Positions 53,001 to 62,032 of a DNA stretch of 64,000 nt are shown in pieces. How positions within the stretch are numbered: position 1 is the first letter of the stretch; each line of letters begins with the position of its first letter. The notes beneath the pieces are model-generated. The model saw only the letters and a program-made list of their open reading frames with translations. It had not been told where the DNA came from and did no database searches. Source of the stretch: an uncultured Eubacterium sp. (GTDB taxonomy: Bacteria; Bacillota; Clostridia; Oscillospirales; Acutalibacteraceae); assembly GCF_934561735.1 (NCBI RefSeq), contig NZ_CAKTGT010000006.1:1-64000 (forward strand). Direction: 5' to 3'. The translations under genes were made by a program, and so were the position numbers.

Positions 53001-54017
53001 ATGGCAGAAGCTAGAATTTTTTACGAATCAGATTGTAATTTGAGTGTACTTGACGGCAAGACAGTTGCTATCATCGGCTTTGGTTCACAGGGTCACGCTC
53101 ACGCACTCAACCTTCACGAAAGCGGCGTTAATGTAATCGTTGGTCTTTACGAAGGTTCAAAATCATGGAAGCATGTTGAAGACCTTGGTCTTAAGGTTAT
53201 GACAACAGCAGAAGCAGTTAAGGCTGCAGACATCATCATGGTACTTACTCCTGATGAAAAGCAAGCTGCAATCTACAAGAACGACATCGCTCCAAACCTC
53301 ACAGAAGGCAAAGCACTTGCATTTGCACACGGCTTTAACATTCACTTCAAGCAAATCGTACCACCTGCAAATGTAGATGTATTTATGATTGCTCCTAAGG
53401 CTCCGGGTCACACAGTAAGATCAGAGTACAAAGAAGGCAAAGGTACTCCTTGCCTCGTAGCAGTATATCAAGACGCTTCAGGCCACTGCCTTGACACAGC
53501 ACTTGCTTACGGTGCAGGCATCGGCGGTGCAAGAGCTGCTATCCTTGAAACAACATTTAAGTGCGAAACAGAAACTGACCTCTTCGGTGAGCAAGCTGTT
53601 CTTTGCGGCGGTGTTACAGCTCTTATGAAGGCTGGTTTTGAAACACTTGTTGAAGCAGGTTACGACCCAAGAAACGCTTACTTTGAATGTATCCACGAAA
53701 TGAAGCTTATCGTTGACCTTATTTATTCAGGCGGCTTCTCAAAGATGAGATACTCAATTTCAAACACAGCTGAGTTCGGTGACTACGAAACAGGTAAGCG
53801 TCTTGTAACAGACGAAACCAAGAAGGAAATGAAGCAAATCCTTCGTGAAATCCAAGACGGTACATTTGCTTCTAAGTTCATCACAGAAGCAAACAACGGT
53901 TGGGCTCACTTCAAGGCTACAAGAGAGCTTGAAGCTTCTCACCAACTTGAAGAAGTAGGTAAGGGCATCAGAGCTATGTACAGCTGGAACGGTGACGACA
54001 AATACGCTGAAAAATAA
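53001..54017 (+). CDS. ilvC: ketol-acid reductoisomerase
   Basis: A 338-residue class I enzyme of branched-chain amino-acid synthesis; it isomerises and reduces acetolactate with NAD(P)H and Mg2+. The Rossmann motif is VAIIGFGSQGHAHALNL, with APKAPGHTVRSEY, the metal site region DLFGEQAVLCGGVT, and ECIHEMKLIVDLIYSGG. ATG 53001 follows CGGAGG; an in-frame ATG further upstream is not needed. Biased codon use suggests high expression. No other ilv or leu gene lies in the window. Probably controlled by the FadR-type regulator. Confidence 0.95.
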   Translation: MAEARIFYESDCNLSVLDGKTVAIIGFGSQGHAHALNLHESGVNVIVGLYEGSKSWKHVEDLGLKVMTTAEAVKAADIIMVLTPDEKQAAIYKNDIAPNLTEGKALAFAHGFNIHFKQIVPPANVDVFMIAPKAPGHTVRSEYKEGKGTPCLVAVYQDASGHCLDTALAYGAGIGGARAAILETTFKCETETDLFGEQAVLCGGVTALMKAGFETLVEAGYDPRNAYFECIHEMKLIVDLIYSGGFSKMRYSISNTAEFGDYETGKRLVTDETKKEMKQILREIQDGTFASKFITEANNGWAHFKATRELEASHQLEEVGKGIRAMYSWNGDDKYAEK

Positions 54018-54041
54018 TCAGTAATAACTTCCCTAAAAATT

Positions 54042-54076
54042 ATCGGTATCGCTAAATCAAGCGATACCGATTTTCT
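54042..54076 (+). terminator. terminator of ilvC
   Basis: A perfect 12-bp stem (ATCGGTATCGCT) with a 6-base loop, followed by TTTCTT. Confidence 0.85.
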
Positions 54077-54154
54077 TATGTTTGCATAAAAGAGATAAAT
54101 TCAGCACGAGAAGATAATATCTCTTCCCCTACAACAAAAAAGCATACAACGATT

Positions 54155-54194
54155 AAAAAACAATCCTCTCTGCTTTGGAAAGGATTGTTTTTTT
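54155..54194. terminator. terminator for the minus-strand transporter operon
   Basis: AAACAATCCT pairs with AGGATTGTTT; T-runs follow on both strands. It lies 18 bases after the permease stop. Confidence 0.8.
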
Positions 54195-54211
54195 ATTTTA
54201 TAGTAATTTAT

Positions 54212-55462
54212 TTACTCTGCTCTCAATGCATCAATAGGGCTGAGCTGAGCGGCTTTCTTTGCAGGATAAATACCAAAGAATAATCCAACACCCGATGAGA
54301 ACAAAAGTGCCAAGAGAATAAGCCAAATACTTATCTTAGGCGTTATATCTATTATCGAGCACGCGGCAAATGCTCCCGCGACACCCAAGACGACGCCAAT
54401 AAATCCGCCTATCAAGCACAATATGACCGATTCGGTTAGGAACTGCATTGTAATCACTCGGGTTTTAGCACCAAGCGATTTTCTGATACCGATTTCCCTC
54501 GTTCGTTCGGTTACCGATACAAGCATAATATTCATTACACCGATACCGCCGACGATAAGAGAAATTGCACCTACACCGGCAATAAAGATTGTAAGAACCT
54601 TCATAATAATATCAACAATCTCAATATATGTAGCCATATTTTGAGCCGTGTACATACCGTTTGAATAATTGCCGTGAACGGCTTTTAAATAGTTTACGGT
54701 TGCGTTGCCGACAGCATCGTAATCCTTGCCCTCCTCTGCAATTACAAAAACATTGGAGAGATTTGCACTTGCACCTGTAATCTGTGTAAGTGTTGTACAA
54801 GGCATAAAGAGTGCAATCATCGGCTTATCCGAGCCGTTTTGGAACATTGAGCCGATATTGCCGCTTCCGCCCAACGAATTAACCATTGCATCGATATTGG
54901 CAACACCGCAAACTTTGATTTTCATTGATTTACCGGATGAAGAAACCGTTATGCTTTGACCTGTTGCATCTTCATAACCGAAGGCTGTTTTTGCCGATTC
55001 AAGACCCATAACAGCCATAGGAGCATTTGCGGCATATTCCTCATCCGTAAAGAATCTGCCGTACTCACACGTATTTGTCATAGCAAACTGAACATCGCTG
55101 TTTACGCCCACCATCATTACCGTTGCTTCGGTTGCGGTTGCATCAATAGTTGCATTACCAAAGCCCATAAGCATTGGCGAGCAACGCTCAACGCCCGAAA
55201 CTTTTGTTTTGATATTTTCTACATCGTCAAGTGTAATATAGTCATTTTCGGTTGCCTGAGTTGTATCAACCGATACAAGCACAGCATTTGAGCCCATATC
55301 CTCAATAAGTCCAACGATATAGTCACGCACACCCGTACCTGCACCGACAATCATAATTACAGAGGTGATACCGATAATAATTCCAAGCATGGTAAGAACG
55401 GAACGCATCCAGTTTGCTTTTATACACTTTACAGCGATTTTTAAGCTTTCTGTTATATTCAC
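54212..55462 (-). CDS. MacB-like ABC permease
   Basis: A 416-residue FtsX/MacB-type permease. The N-terminal helix is followed by a large extracellular MacB_PCD domain (about 45-270) and three C-terminal helices. SLGAKTRVITMQFLTESVIL and the end YPAKKAAQLSPIDALRAE are hallmark MacB sequences. No ATPase is fused to it or encoded next to it, although such permeases need one. It follows the adaptor gene by 12 bases and ends the operon. Confidence 0.88.
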   Translation of the reverse strand: MNITESLKIAVKCIKANWMRSVLTMLGIIIGITSVIMIVGAGTGVRDYIVGLIEDMGSNAVLVSVDTTQATENDYITLDDVENIKTKVSGVERCSPMLMGFGNATIDATATEATVMMVGVNSDVQFAMTNTCEYGRFFTDEEYAANAPMAVMGLESAKTAFGYEDATGQSITVSSSGKSMKIKVCGVANIDAMVNSLGGSGNIGSMFQNGSDKPMIALFMPCTTLTQITGASANLSNVFVIAEEGKDYDAVGNATVNYLKAVHGNYSNGMYTAQNMATYIEIVDIIMKVLTIFIAGVGAISLIVGGIGVMNIMLVSVTERTREIGIRKSLGAKTRVITMQFLTESVILCLIGGFIGVVLGVAGAFAACSIIDITPKISIWLILLALLFSSGVGLFFGIYPAKKAAQLSPIDALRAE

Positions 55463-55474
55463 CTATATTACCTC

Positions 55475-57508
55475 TTATTTAGTTTTATTGGTTACAACTT
55501 TTACCTTGAATGTATCTTCCTCGTAGTCTGTTTGAGGAGTTGCAACAATTTGGTCACCAACTGAAATTCCTGACTTTATCTCATACGAAGTATCCGAGGT
55601 TGCACCTGTTTCAATCTTTGTTTTTGTTACTGTGCCTTCCTCCGAATCATAAAGATAAACATATGTGCCCTCTTTTTCAAGAACTATGGATTCAATAGGA
55701 ACACAAGGTATATCGTTGTATATACCGGTTACAATTTCAACATCGGCATCAAAACCGACAATGATGTTTTCGTCAGGATGATCAACAACTATTTTACATT
55801 CAACACCTGCACCGGAATCGGTAAGTGAAGAAAGACCGCTGATACCTGCCATTGAGCCTACGCTGTCAAGCACAGAACCCGATGAACCGCCTGTTGCGGT
55901 AGGTGCAATAGAAGCAACAACACCGTCATATGTACCGTACGCTGTTTTAACCGTTGCAGCCATTCCCTCTTTAACCTTGTGAACATCGTATTCACCGAGA
56001 GAAATCGTTACAACTCTCTTTTTCATATTTTCAAGAGTAATACCTGTTGAAAGTGCGGTTGTTTGTGAACCGGATTCTATATCACAGGTTGTAATAACAC
56101 CGGAAAATTCAGCTGTCCAACCCTTAGCAAGGTCATCTCTTGCATTTTTAGCTGTATCATATGCTTTCTTTGCGGCATCCTTTGCCTGTTTTTGAGCATT
56201 AACTGTTGAAGCTGCAGCTGTAATTGTATAAACTTCCTTTTGAGCATAAAGAGCGGCAAGTTGAACCTGAGCCGAAGCCAATCCGAAATTATCCGACTCG
56301 GCAATACCTCTGCCGATTGCCTTCCAATCAACGGATTTAACGGCAGTTTCAATCATTTTAACAGCAGCACCGCTGTCAATAAACTCAATCATACCCTGTT
56401 TAATTGCAGCTGTAACCGACTTGCCGACTGCGTCAGCAATTTTATCTGCACTCCAGTTGCCCGAAGCGATTTGTTGCATAATTGTGTTGGCAACAAGAGT
56501 AATTGTACTGGTTAAATCATCAACATCTTTTGCGATATCCGCAAGGTCCTTTGCAAGACCTGTAAGAAGCTCAACGATTTGCTTTGATGCGTCACCGAGA
56601 TCTTTGAGTGAATCAAATACCGGTTGAAGTTCTTCAAGAGCGATTTGAATCTTTACTTCTGTTTCGTTAAAGCCTGTTGTACGCTGTGCACCGCATACTG
56701 TACATGTTGCACTGAGCGAGTTTGATTCAAAAATATGTGCTTCTTTCTTTACATATCCGCACTTTGTGCAAGTGTATGTATGGATATTGTTATCAAACTT
56801 TACAGGAGAAGCGAAAGAGTGAACTTCCTGAACGGTTGCACCGCACTTTGAACATGTTGCATAGTGATAAGCATAATTATTCTGCTTATACGGTGCACCG
56901 AGCTCGTGCTCACACTTTGTTGTTGATTCGGTAGTTGTTGCCGAAGGTCTGGTTGGCATAGTAATATTAGGTCTTGTTGTTGAAGCCGCCGCAGTTGTTG
57001 TTTGTTTTTGAGTAACGGTGGTAGCGGTAGTGTTTTTCTTCTGCTCGGCTTTTTGAAGCTTTTTCAAAGTTTTTTCGGTCTTTGCTATGCTTTTATTAAT
57101 TGAGCTGAGTTGCTTTGCCGCTTCTGCCTGATGTTGAACTGCCTCTTGATACGAAGCGTTTGAATTTGCATATGCGGAATTAAGGCTTGCAACCTGAGAA
57201 TCAAGAGTGCTTGTGTCAAACGAAGCAAGCTTGTCGCCTTTTCTAACTTTGTCACCGACTTTTACATAAACCTTTTTTACGGTAGCAACAGAACCGGGCT
57301 TGTATTCCTTTTTAACACCGGAACTTACCTGACCTGTTGAAGATACGGTCTGAGTGATAGAACTTGTAGATACCGTATTAAGTGTTACCTCTGTTTTTTT
57401 GCCGTTTTTGCCTATTATCACGGATGCAACAATAATTGCAACAACCAGAATAACGGCAATAACAGCCCAAACAATTTTCTTTGTATTGTTCTTTTTGACA
57501 GTTGCCAT
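55475..57508 (-). CDS. HlyD/MacA-type adaptor with inserted zinc ribbons
   Basis: A 677-residue membrane-fusion protein. A membrane helix lies at about 12-33; the lipoyl half follows (GSVATVKKVYVKVGDKVRKGDKLASFD split at the turn) and a coiled coil (about 100-158). A Thr-rich linker (159-197) leads to a cysteine-rich insert with C199 and CxxC pairs at 219/222, 247/250 and 269/272. A long helical region (284-470) precedes the C-terminal beta barrel. The size is well above the usual 350-450 residues. It precedes the MacB-like permease. The start is ATG 57508. Confidence 0.82.
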   Translation of the reverse strand: MATVKKNNTKKIVWAVIAVILVVAIIVASVIIGKNGKKTEVTLNTVSTSSITQTVSSTGQVSSGVKKEYKPGSVATVKKVYVKVGDKVRKGDKLASFDTSTLDSQVASLNSAYANSNASYQEAVQHQAEAAKQLSSINKSIAKTEKTLKKLQKAEQKKNTTATTVTQKQTTTAAASTTRPNITMPTRPSATTTESTTKCEHELGAPYKQNNYAYHYATCSKCGATVQEVHSFASPVKFDNNIHTYTCTKCGYVKKEAHIFESNSLSATCTVCGAQRTTGFNETEVKIQIALEELQPVFDSLKDLGDASKQIVELLTGLAKDLADIAKDVDDLTSTITLVANTIMQQIASGNWSADKIADAVGKSVTAAIKQGMIEFIDSGAAVKMIETAVKSVDWKAIGRGIAESDNFGLASAQVQLAALYAQKEVYTITAAASTVNAQKQAKDAAKKAYDTAKNARDDLAKGWTAEFSGVITTCDIESGSQTTALSTGITLENMKKRVVTISLGEYDVHKVKEGMAATVKTAYGTYDGVVASIAPTATGGSSGSVLDSVGSMAGISGLSSLTDSGAGVECKIVVDHPDENIIVGFDADVEIVTGIYNDIPCVPIESIVLEKEGTYVYLYDSEEGTVTKTKIETGATSDTSYEIKSGISVGDQIVATPQTDYEEDTFKVKVVTNKTK

Positions 57509-57619
57509 GGTCAAACCCCCAAAATATATATTTTTATATATTTAAAACTATATATAATTTTTTGTTTTTGCATTTACATACAAAATGACGCAATTATGGC
57601 GTATAATGTTGTTTAATTC

Positions 57620-57648
57620 AGTATAATTCCATTTTGTATAATTGTCAA
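57620..57648 (-). promoter_or_regulatory. promoter of the adaptor-permease operon
   Basis: TTGACA, 17-base spacer, TATACT on the minus strand. The leader is about 105 bases and very AT-rich. Confidence 0.75.
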
Positions 57649-57691
57649 TAACATTTTGTATTTTTTGACAAAATTGACAATTTGTTCATAT

Positions 57692-58969
57692 TTACTGCAA
57701 AGCCTTGAGTGCTTTTGCACCGATATCTTTTCTGTAATGAGCACCGTCAAAGTGAATTTGCTCAACAGCGGCATAAGATTTTGCAAGTGCTTCCTTTAAA
57801 TCATTGCCGAGAGCGGTAACGCCGAGAACTCTGCCGCCGGCAGTTACAAGCTTGCCGTCCTGAAGTTTTGTGCCTGCGTGATAAACGGTTACACCGTCAA
57901 GCTGACCGTCGGTAAGACCTGTAATCTCTATTCCCTTTGGATAAGATTTTGGATAACCGCCCGAAGCCATAATTACGCAAGTGCAAGCTCTTTCGTCCCA
58001 CTCAATGTCCAAATCTGCAAGTGTGCCGTTGTTGATAGCCTCAAAAATATCAATAATATCAGTTTTAAGTCTTGGCAAAACAACCTGTGTTTCAGGGTCG
58101 CCGAAACGACAGTTATATTCAATTACCTTTGGTCCTTTCGGTGTAAGCATCAATCCGAAGTAAAGGCAACCTTTAAAAGTTCTGCCCTCGCTGTTCATAG
58201 CCTCAATAGTAGGAACAAAAATTTTTTCCATACATTCCTTGGCAATTTCCTCTGTATAATAAGGATTTGGAGAAACAGTGCCCATACCGCCTGTGTTAAG
58301 ACCCTTGTCACCGTCAAGTGCACGCTTGTGGTCCATAGAAGTTACCATAGGTTTTACACACTTGCCGTCTGTGAATGCAAGAACAGAAACTTCAGGGCCT
58401 GTGAGGAATTCCTCAACAACAACATTGTTGCCCGAGTCGCCGAAAATCTTATCTTCCATAATTTCCTTTACACCCGCAACAGCCTCATCAAGTGTTTCGG
58501 GAATGATTACGCCCTTGCCGAGTGCAAGACCGTCAGCCTTGATAACGGTAGGAAATTCGTTCTTTTCCTTAATATAGTCAATTACATCCGCCGGGTCATT
58601 GAACACCTTGTATTCGGCAGTAGGAATATTGTACTTTTCCATAAGATCCTTTGAGAAAACCTTGGAGCCTTCGATAATTGCGGCATTTGCCTTTGGACCG
58701 AAGGTTGCAAAGCCTGCCTCGTTGAGTGCATCTACCATACCGAGTACAAGCGGATCGTCGGGAGCGACAACCACAAAATCAGCCTTTATCTTTTTTGCAA
58801 GTTCAACCGCTCCGTCAATGTCGGTTGCACCGACATCAAAACATTCAGCATCATACGAAATGCCGCCGTTGCCGGGACAGCACGCAATATAATCAACTTT
58901 GCTTGACTCCTTGATTTTTCTGATAAGAGCGTGTTCTCTGCCGCCCGAACCTACTACCAAAACTCTCAT
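57692..58969 (-). CDS. purD: phosphoribosylamine--glycine ligase
   Basis: A 425-residue ATP-grasp enzyme that joins glycine to phosphoribosylamine in purine synthesis. VVGSGGREHALIRKI, YIACCPGNGG, the ATP-grasp core PTVIKADGLALGKGVII and RFGDPETQVVLPRL are conserved. It is the last gene of the purE-M-N-O-D unit, 18 bases after purO. Confidence 0.95.
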   Translation of the reverse strand: MRVLVVGSGGREHALIRKIKESSKVDYIACCPGNGGISYDAECFDVGATDIDGAVELAKKIKADFVVVAPDDPLVLGMVDALNEAGFATFGPKANAAIIEGSKVFSKDLMEKYNIPTAEYKVFNDPADVIDYIKEKNEFPTVIKADGLALGKGVIIPETLDEAVAGVKEIMEDKIFGDSGNNVVVEEFLTGPEVSVLAFTDGKCVKPMVTSMDHKRALDGDKGLNTGGMGTVSPNPYYTEEIAKECMEKIFVPTIEAMNSEGRTFKGCLYFGLMLTPKGPKVIEYNCRFGDPETQVVLPRLKTDIIDIFEAINNGTLADLDIEWDERACTCVIMASGGYPKSYPKGIEITGLTDGQLDGVTVYHAGTKLQDGKLVTAGGRVLGVTALGNDLKEALAKSYAAVEQIHFDGAHYRKDIGAKALKALQ

Positions 58970-58987
58970 AACATCCTCCGAATATAA

Positions 58988-59692
58988 TTAGTTGTTTTTA
59001 TTAATAATTCTTGTTTCCTCTGTGCCTGTTTCAAGGTCGATATAACGAGTGAAAAGAGAAACCTTGTTGTCCTCGTTGAGGTTATCCCAAACCATCTTGG
59101 TGAAATCATCAATGCTTTCGTCACCGATTTCAACAGGGGTAGGTTCGCCCTCAAATGACGGAATAGGATCACCGTCACATTTATATGTGTGGATGAAGTG
59201 TCCGAGACCTGCTGTTGCCGGATATTCAAAGAAATATCTTACGCACTGCGGCTCGCCGTTGTTTGATTTGAGGATTGACAAATTATAGTCGCCGTTTGGC
59301 TTAACAACACCCGAAATTCTTGGAGTATAGTTCGGTGCGTCAGGCTCAAACTCACGAGTGCGAAGTGCGTGAATGTAGCACTTGCCGTTTGCAAAGCAAT
59401 CATAGATTGTGTCTGTTTGGTCGCCGTTTGTAACAATTGTTTTGTCCTCAAATTTAAGAACAGGATTGTAGATAATAAGACTCGGGTCTTCCATCTTGCT
59501 TTCGTCAAAAGCCTTTGTACGGATACCGCCTCTGTCATTTTCTTCAAAAATTCTGTTGCGTGAGTTAACCGAACGACCCATAATAAAATAAGCGATTACA
59601 GCCTTTTTGCCGTCCTTTGATTTGCCGAGAACAATGCCTCGTCCCGGATATGTATTTGTGTTAAGTTCTTTTGCAAGTGATTCTATATTCAT
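58988..59692 (-). CDS. purO: IMP cyclohydrolase, PurO type
   Basis: A 234-residue enzyme that closes the IMP ring from FAICAR. It matches the archaeal-type PurO family (NTYPGRGIVLGKSKDGKKAVI at the start, then MGRSVNSRNR, NYTPRISG and FFEYPATAGLGHFIHTY). It is unrelated to the cyclohydrolase domain of PurH. ATG 59692 has GAGG well placed; a TTG four codons earlier is less likely. Because it carries only the last step, the AICAR formyltransferase must come from another gene, and none is present in this operon as seen. Confidence 0.85.
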   Translation of the reverse strand: MNIESLAKELNTNTYPGRGIVLGKSKDGKKAVIAYFIMGRSVNSRNRIFEENDRGGIRTKAFDESKMEDPSLIIYNPVLKFEDKTIVTNGDQTDTIYDCFANGKCYIHALRTREFEPDAPNYTPRISGVVKPNGDYNLSILKSNNGEPQCVRYFFEYPATAGLGHFIHTYKCDGDPIPSFEGEPTPVEIGDESIDDFTKMVWDNLNEDNKVSLFTRYIDLETGTEETRIINKNN

Positions 59693-59700
59693 ATCTAACC

Positions 59701-60324
59701 TCAAATAATTTCTGTTTTGTTTCCGTTAATTTTTATTCTGCCCTCGCAGAAAAGCGATACGGCTTTAGGCAAAATCTCCCATTCAGCCTGACGCATAACA
59801 CGATACTGAAGAACATCCTCGTTATCGCCCTGTTCAATCGGAACAGCCTTTTGCAAAATAATTGCACCGCCGTCGGTAATTTCATTTACAAAATGAGCGG
59901 TTGCACCCGTAACCTTCATACCGCTGTTGAGAACAGCAGTATGCACCTTTTTGCCGTAAAATCCGTCACCGCAGAAAAGCGGGATAAGGCTTGGGTGAAT
60001 GTTGATAATTCTGTTTTTGTATTCGTTAACCAAATCCTCGCCGAGGATTGACAAAAATCCGGCAAGAACAATCAAGTCGATATTTCTGCCCTCAAGAGCT
60101 TTGAGTACGGCTTTGTCATAATCTGCCTTTGTATCATATGCTTTTCGGTTAACAACCGTGCTTTCAATACCTGCTTTTTTTGCACGCTCAAGAGCATATG
60201 CGTTTTCGTTTGAAGCAAGGACAAAGGTGATTTTGCCGTTTTTGATTTCGCCCCTGTCCTGTGCGTCAATAAGAGCCTGAAGATTTGTTCCCCCTCCGGA
60301 AACAAACACCGCTATGTTCAGCAT
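59701..60324 (-). CDS. purN: phosphoribosylglycinamide formyltransferase
   Basis: A 207-residue enzyme that transfers a formyl group from 10-formyltetrahydrofolate to GAR. FVSGGGTNLQALIDA, LVLAGFLSILG, IINIHPSLIPLFCGDGFYG and VTGATAHFVNEITDGG hold the catalytic Asn-His-Asp set. It overlaps purM by 7 bases and precedes purO by 8 bases. Confidence 0.94.
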   Translation of the reverse strand: MLNIAVFVSGGGTNLQALIDAQDRGEIKNGKITFVLASNENAYALERAKKAGIESTVVNRKAYDTKADYDKAVLKALEGRNIDLIVLAGFLSILGEDLVNEYKNRIINIHPSLIPLFCGDGFYGKKVHTAVLNSGMKVTGATAHFVNEITDGGAIILQKAVPIEQGDNEDVLQYRVMRQAEWEILPKAVSLFCEGRIKINGNKTEII

Positions 60325-61355
60325 ATTTCTACTCCCTTTTCGCCGTTTTTGATTTCGCCGATAATTGTTGCCTGCTCGCCGTTTTCATTAAGAATTCTTA
60401 CAGCCTCGTCTGCCTTGTCGGAATCAACCGCAAGCATAAGACCTGTGCCCATATTAAATGTATTATACATATCATGCTCGGAAATGTTGCCTGTTTTTTG
60501 AATAAGGTCAAAAATAGGAAGCTTGAAGCATTTGTCCTTTTCGATAACGGCAAGAGTGTTATCGTTGAGCATTCTCGGAACATTCTCATAAAAGCCGCCG
60601 CCTGTGATGTGAGAAATAGCGTTTACTCTTACATTGTCCATAAGAGTGAGGAGAGGCTTTACATAAATTCTTGTAGGAGTAAGGAGCGTTTCACCGAGAG
60701 TTGTGCCGAGTTCGTCATACTTAACAGCAATAGTTTCGCTGTTGATATTGAACACCTTGCGAATAAGTGAAAAGCCGTTTGAGTGAATACCCGATGATGC
60801 AACACCGATGATGGCGTCGCCTGCCTTGAGGTGCTCGCCCGATACAAGCTTGTCCTTTTCACCGATACCAACTGTAAAGCCTGCAAGGTCGTATTCCTCA
60901 TCAGGCATCATACCCGGATGTTCTGCAGTTTCGCCGCCTACAAGAGCACAACCCGACTGAACGCAACCGTCTGCAACGCCTTTAACTATCTGCTCGATTT
61001 TTTCAGGATAATTCTTGCCGCAAGCAATATAATCAAGGAAGAAAAGCGGCTTTGCACCTGAACAAGCAACATCGTTTACGCACATTGCAACGCAGTCAAT
61101 GCCGATTGTATCGTGCTTATCCATAAGAAAAGCAAGTTTGATTTTTGTACCTACACCGTCTGTACCCGAAACGAGAACAGGATTTTTGTATTCGTTTGCC
61201 GCAAGTTCAAACATACCGCCGAAGCCGCCGATACCGCCGATGACTCCCGGAATGTTTGTTCTTTTAACATGTGATTTGATAAGTTCAACCGACTTATATC
61301 CCGCTGTTACATCTACGCCTGCTGCCGCATAGCTTTCGCTGAAGCTTTTTTCCAT
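60318..61355 (-). CDS. purM: phosphoribosylformylglycinamidine cyclo-ligase
   Basis: A 345-residue AIR synthetase using ATP. YAAAGVDVTAGYKSVE, LVSGTDGVGTKIKLAF, DCVAMCVNDVACSGAKPLFFLDY and HITGGGFYENVPRML are characteristic. It follows purE by 25 bases and overlaps purN by 7. Confidence 0.95.
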   Translation of the reverse strand: MEKSFSESYAAAGVDVTAGYKSVELIKSHVKRTNIPGVIGGIGGFGGMFELAANEYKNPVLVSGTDGVGTKIKLAFLMDKHDTIGIDCVAMCVNDVACSGAKPLFFLDYIACGKNYPEKIEQIVKGVADGCVQSGCALVGGETAEHPGMMPDEEYDLAGFTVGIGEKDKLVSGEHLKAGDAIIGVASSGIHSNGFSLIRKVFNINSETIAVKYDELGTTLGETLLTPTRIYVKPLLTLMDNVRVNAISHITGGGFYENVPRMLNDNTLAVIEKDKCFKLPIFDLIQKTGNISEHDMYNTFNMGTGLMLAVDSDKADEAVRILNENGEQATIIGEIKNGEKGVEIC

Positions 61356-61380
61356 AATGTATTCTCCTTATACCCTATTG

Positions 61381-61878
61381 TTATATTTCTTTGATTTTTT
61401 CTTGAAGAGCCTTGTCTTTTTCTTCAACCTGCTTTGCCATATCCTCACGCATAGCAACGAGTTTGCTCATAAGCCCGTCATCGCCTACAGCCAAAATTTC
61501 CGCCGCAAGAAGTGCCGCATTTTTAGCCGCATTTACACCGACTGTAGCAACAGGAATTCCCGGAGGCATCATAACAGTTGCAAGCATTGCGTCCATACCG
61601 TCAAGCACCTTTGCCGAACACGGAATTCCGATAACAGGGAGAGTTGTTGAAGCAGCCAAAACTCCGCCGAGATGAGCCGCCATACCTGCTGCGGCAATAA
61701 TAACGCCAAAACCGTTTTTAACAGCGTTTTTTGAAAATTCGTGTGCGGCCTCCGGAGTACGGTGAGCCGACATAACTCTCACCTCGGTTTCAATCCCCAA
61801 ATCTTTGAGTTGTTTGATAGCCGGAGTAACGATAGGCAAATCGCTGTCCGAACCCATAATGATTGCAACTTTTTTCAT
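61381..61878 (-). CDS. purE: N5-carboxyaminoimidazole ribonucleotide mutase
   Basis: A 165-residue class I PurE. IIMGSDSDLPIV, VRVMSAHRTPEAAHEF, AAAGMAAHLGGVLAA and VIGIPC are conserved. The ATG at 61878 fits the family start and has GGAAAGGAC upstream; the frame extends 14 codons further but without support. It is the first gene of the pur unit, behind a good promoter. Confidence 0.95.
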   Translation of the reverse strand: MKKVAIIMGSDSDLPIVTPAIKQLKDLGIETEVRVMSAHRTPEAAHEFSKNAVKNGFGVIIAAAGMAAHLGGVLAASTTLPVIGIPCSAKVLDGMDAMLATVMMPPGIPVATVGVNAAKNAALLAAEILAVGDDGLMSKLVAMREDMAKQVEEKDKALQEKIKEI

Positions 61879-61943
61879 AAAGTCTTGTCCTTTCCCATAT
61901 GCCGAAAACCTCAACGACATATTTTTCCATTTTAATATTAATT

Positions 61944-61972
61944 ATTATACCTTGTTACAGATTTTATTTCAA
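61944..61972 (-). promoter_or_regulatory. promoter of the pur operon
   Basis: TTGAAA, 17-base spacer, TATAAT on the minus strand, about 65 bases before purE. The short leader leaves little room for a riboswitch. Confidence 0.75.
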
Positions 61973-61992
61973 TAGTTATATAATATAATATA

Positions 61993-62028
61993 ATAAAAAA
62001 ACAAAAGACATAATTGTACATTATGCCT
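61993..62028 (-). terminator. terminator of the LRR protein gene
   Basis: AGaCATAAT pairs with ATTATGcCT, followed by a long T-rich run on the minus strand, right after the stop of the secreted LRR gene. Confidence 0.6.
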
Positions 62029-62032
62029 CTTG

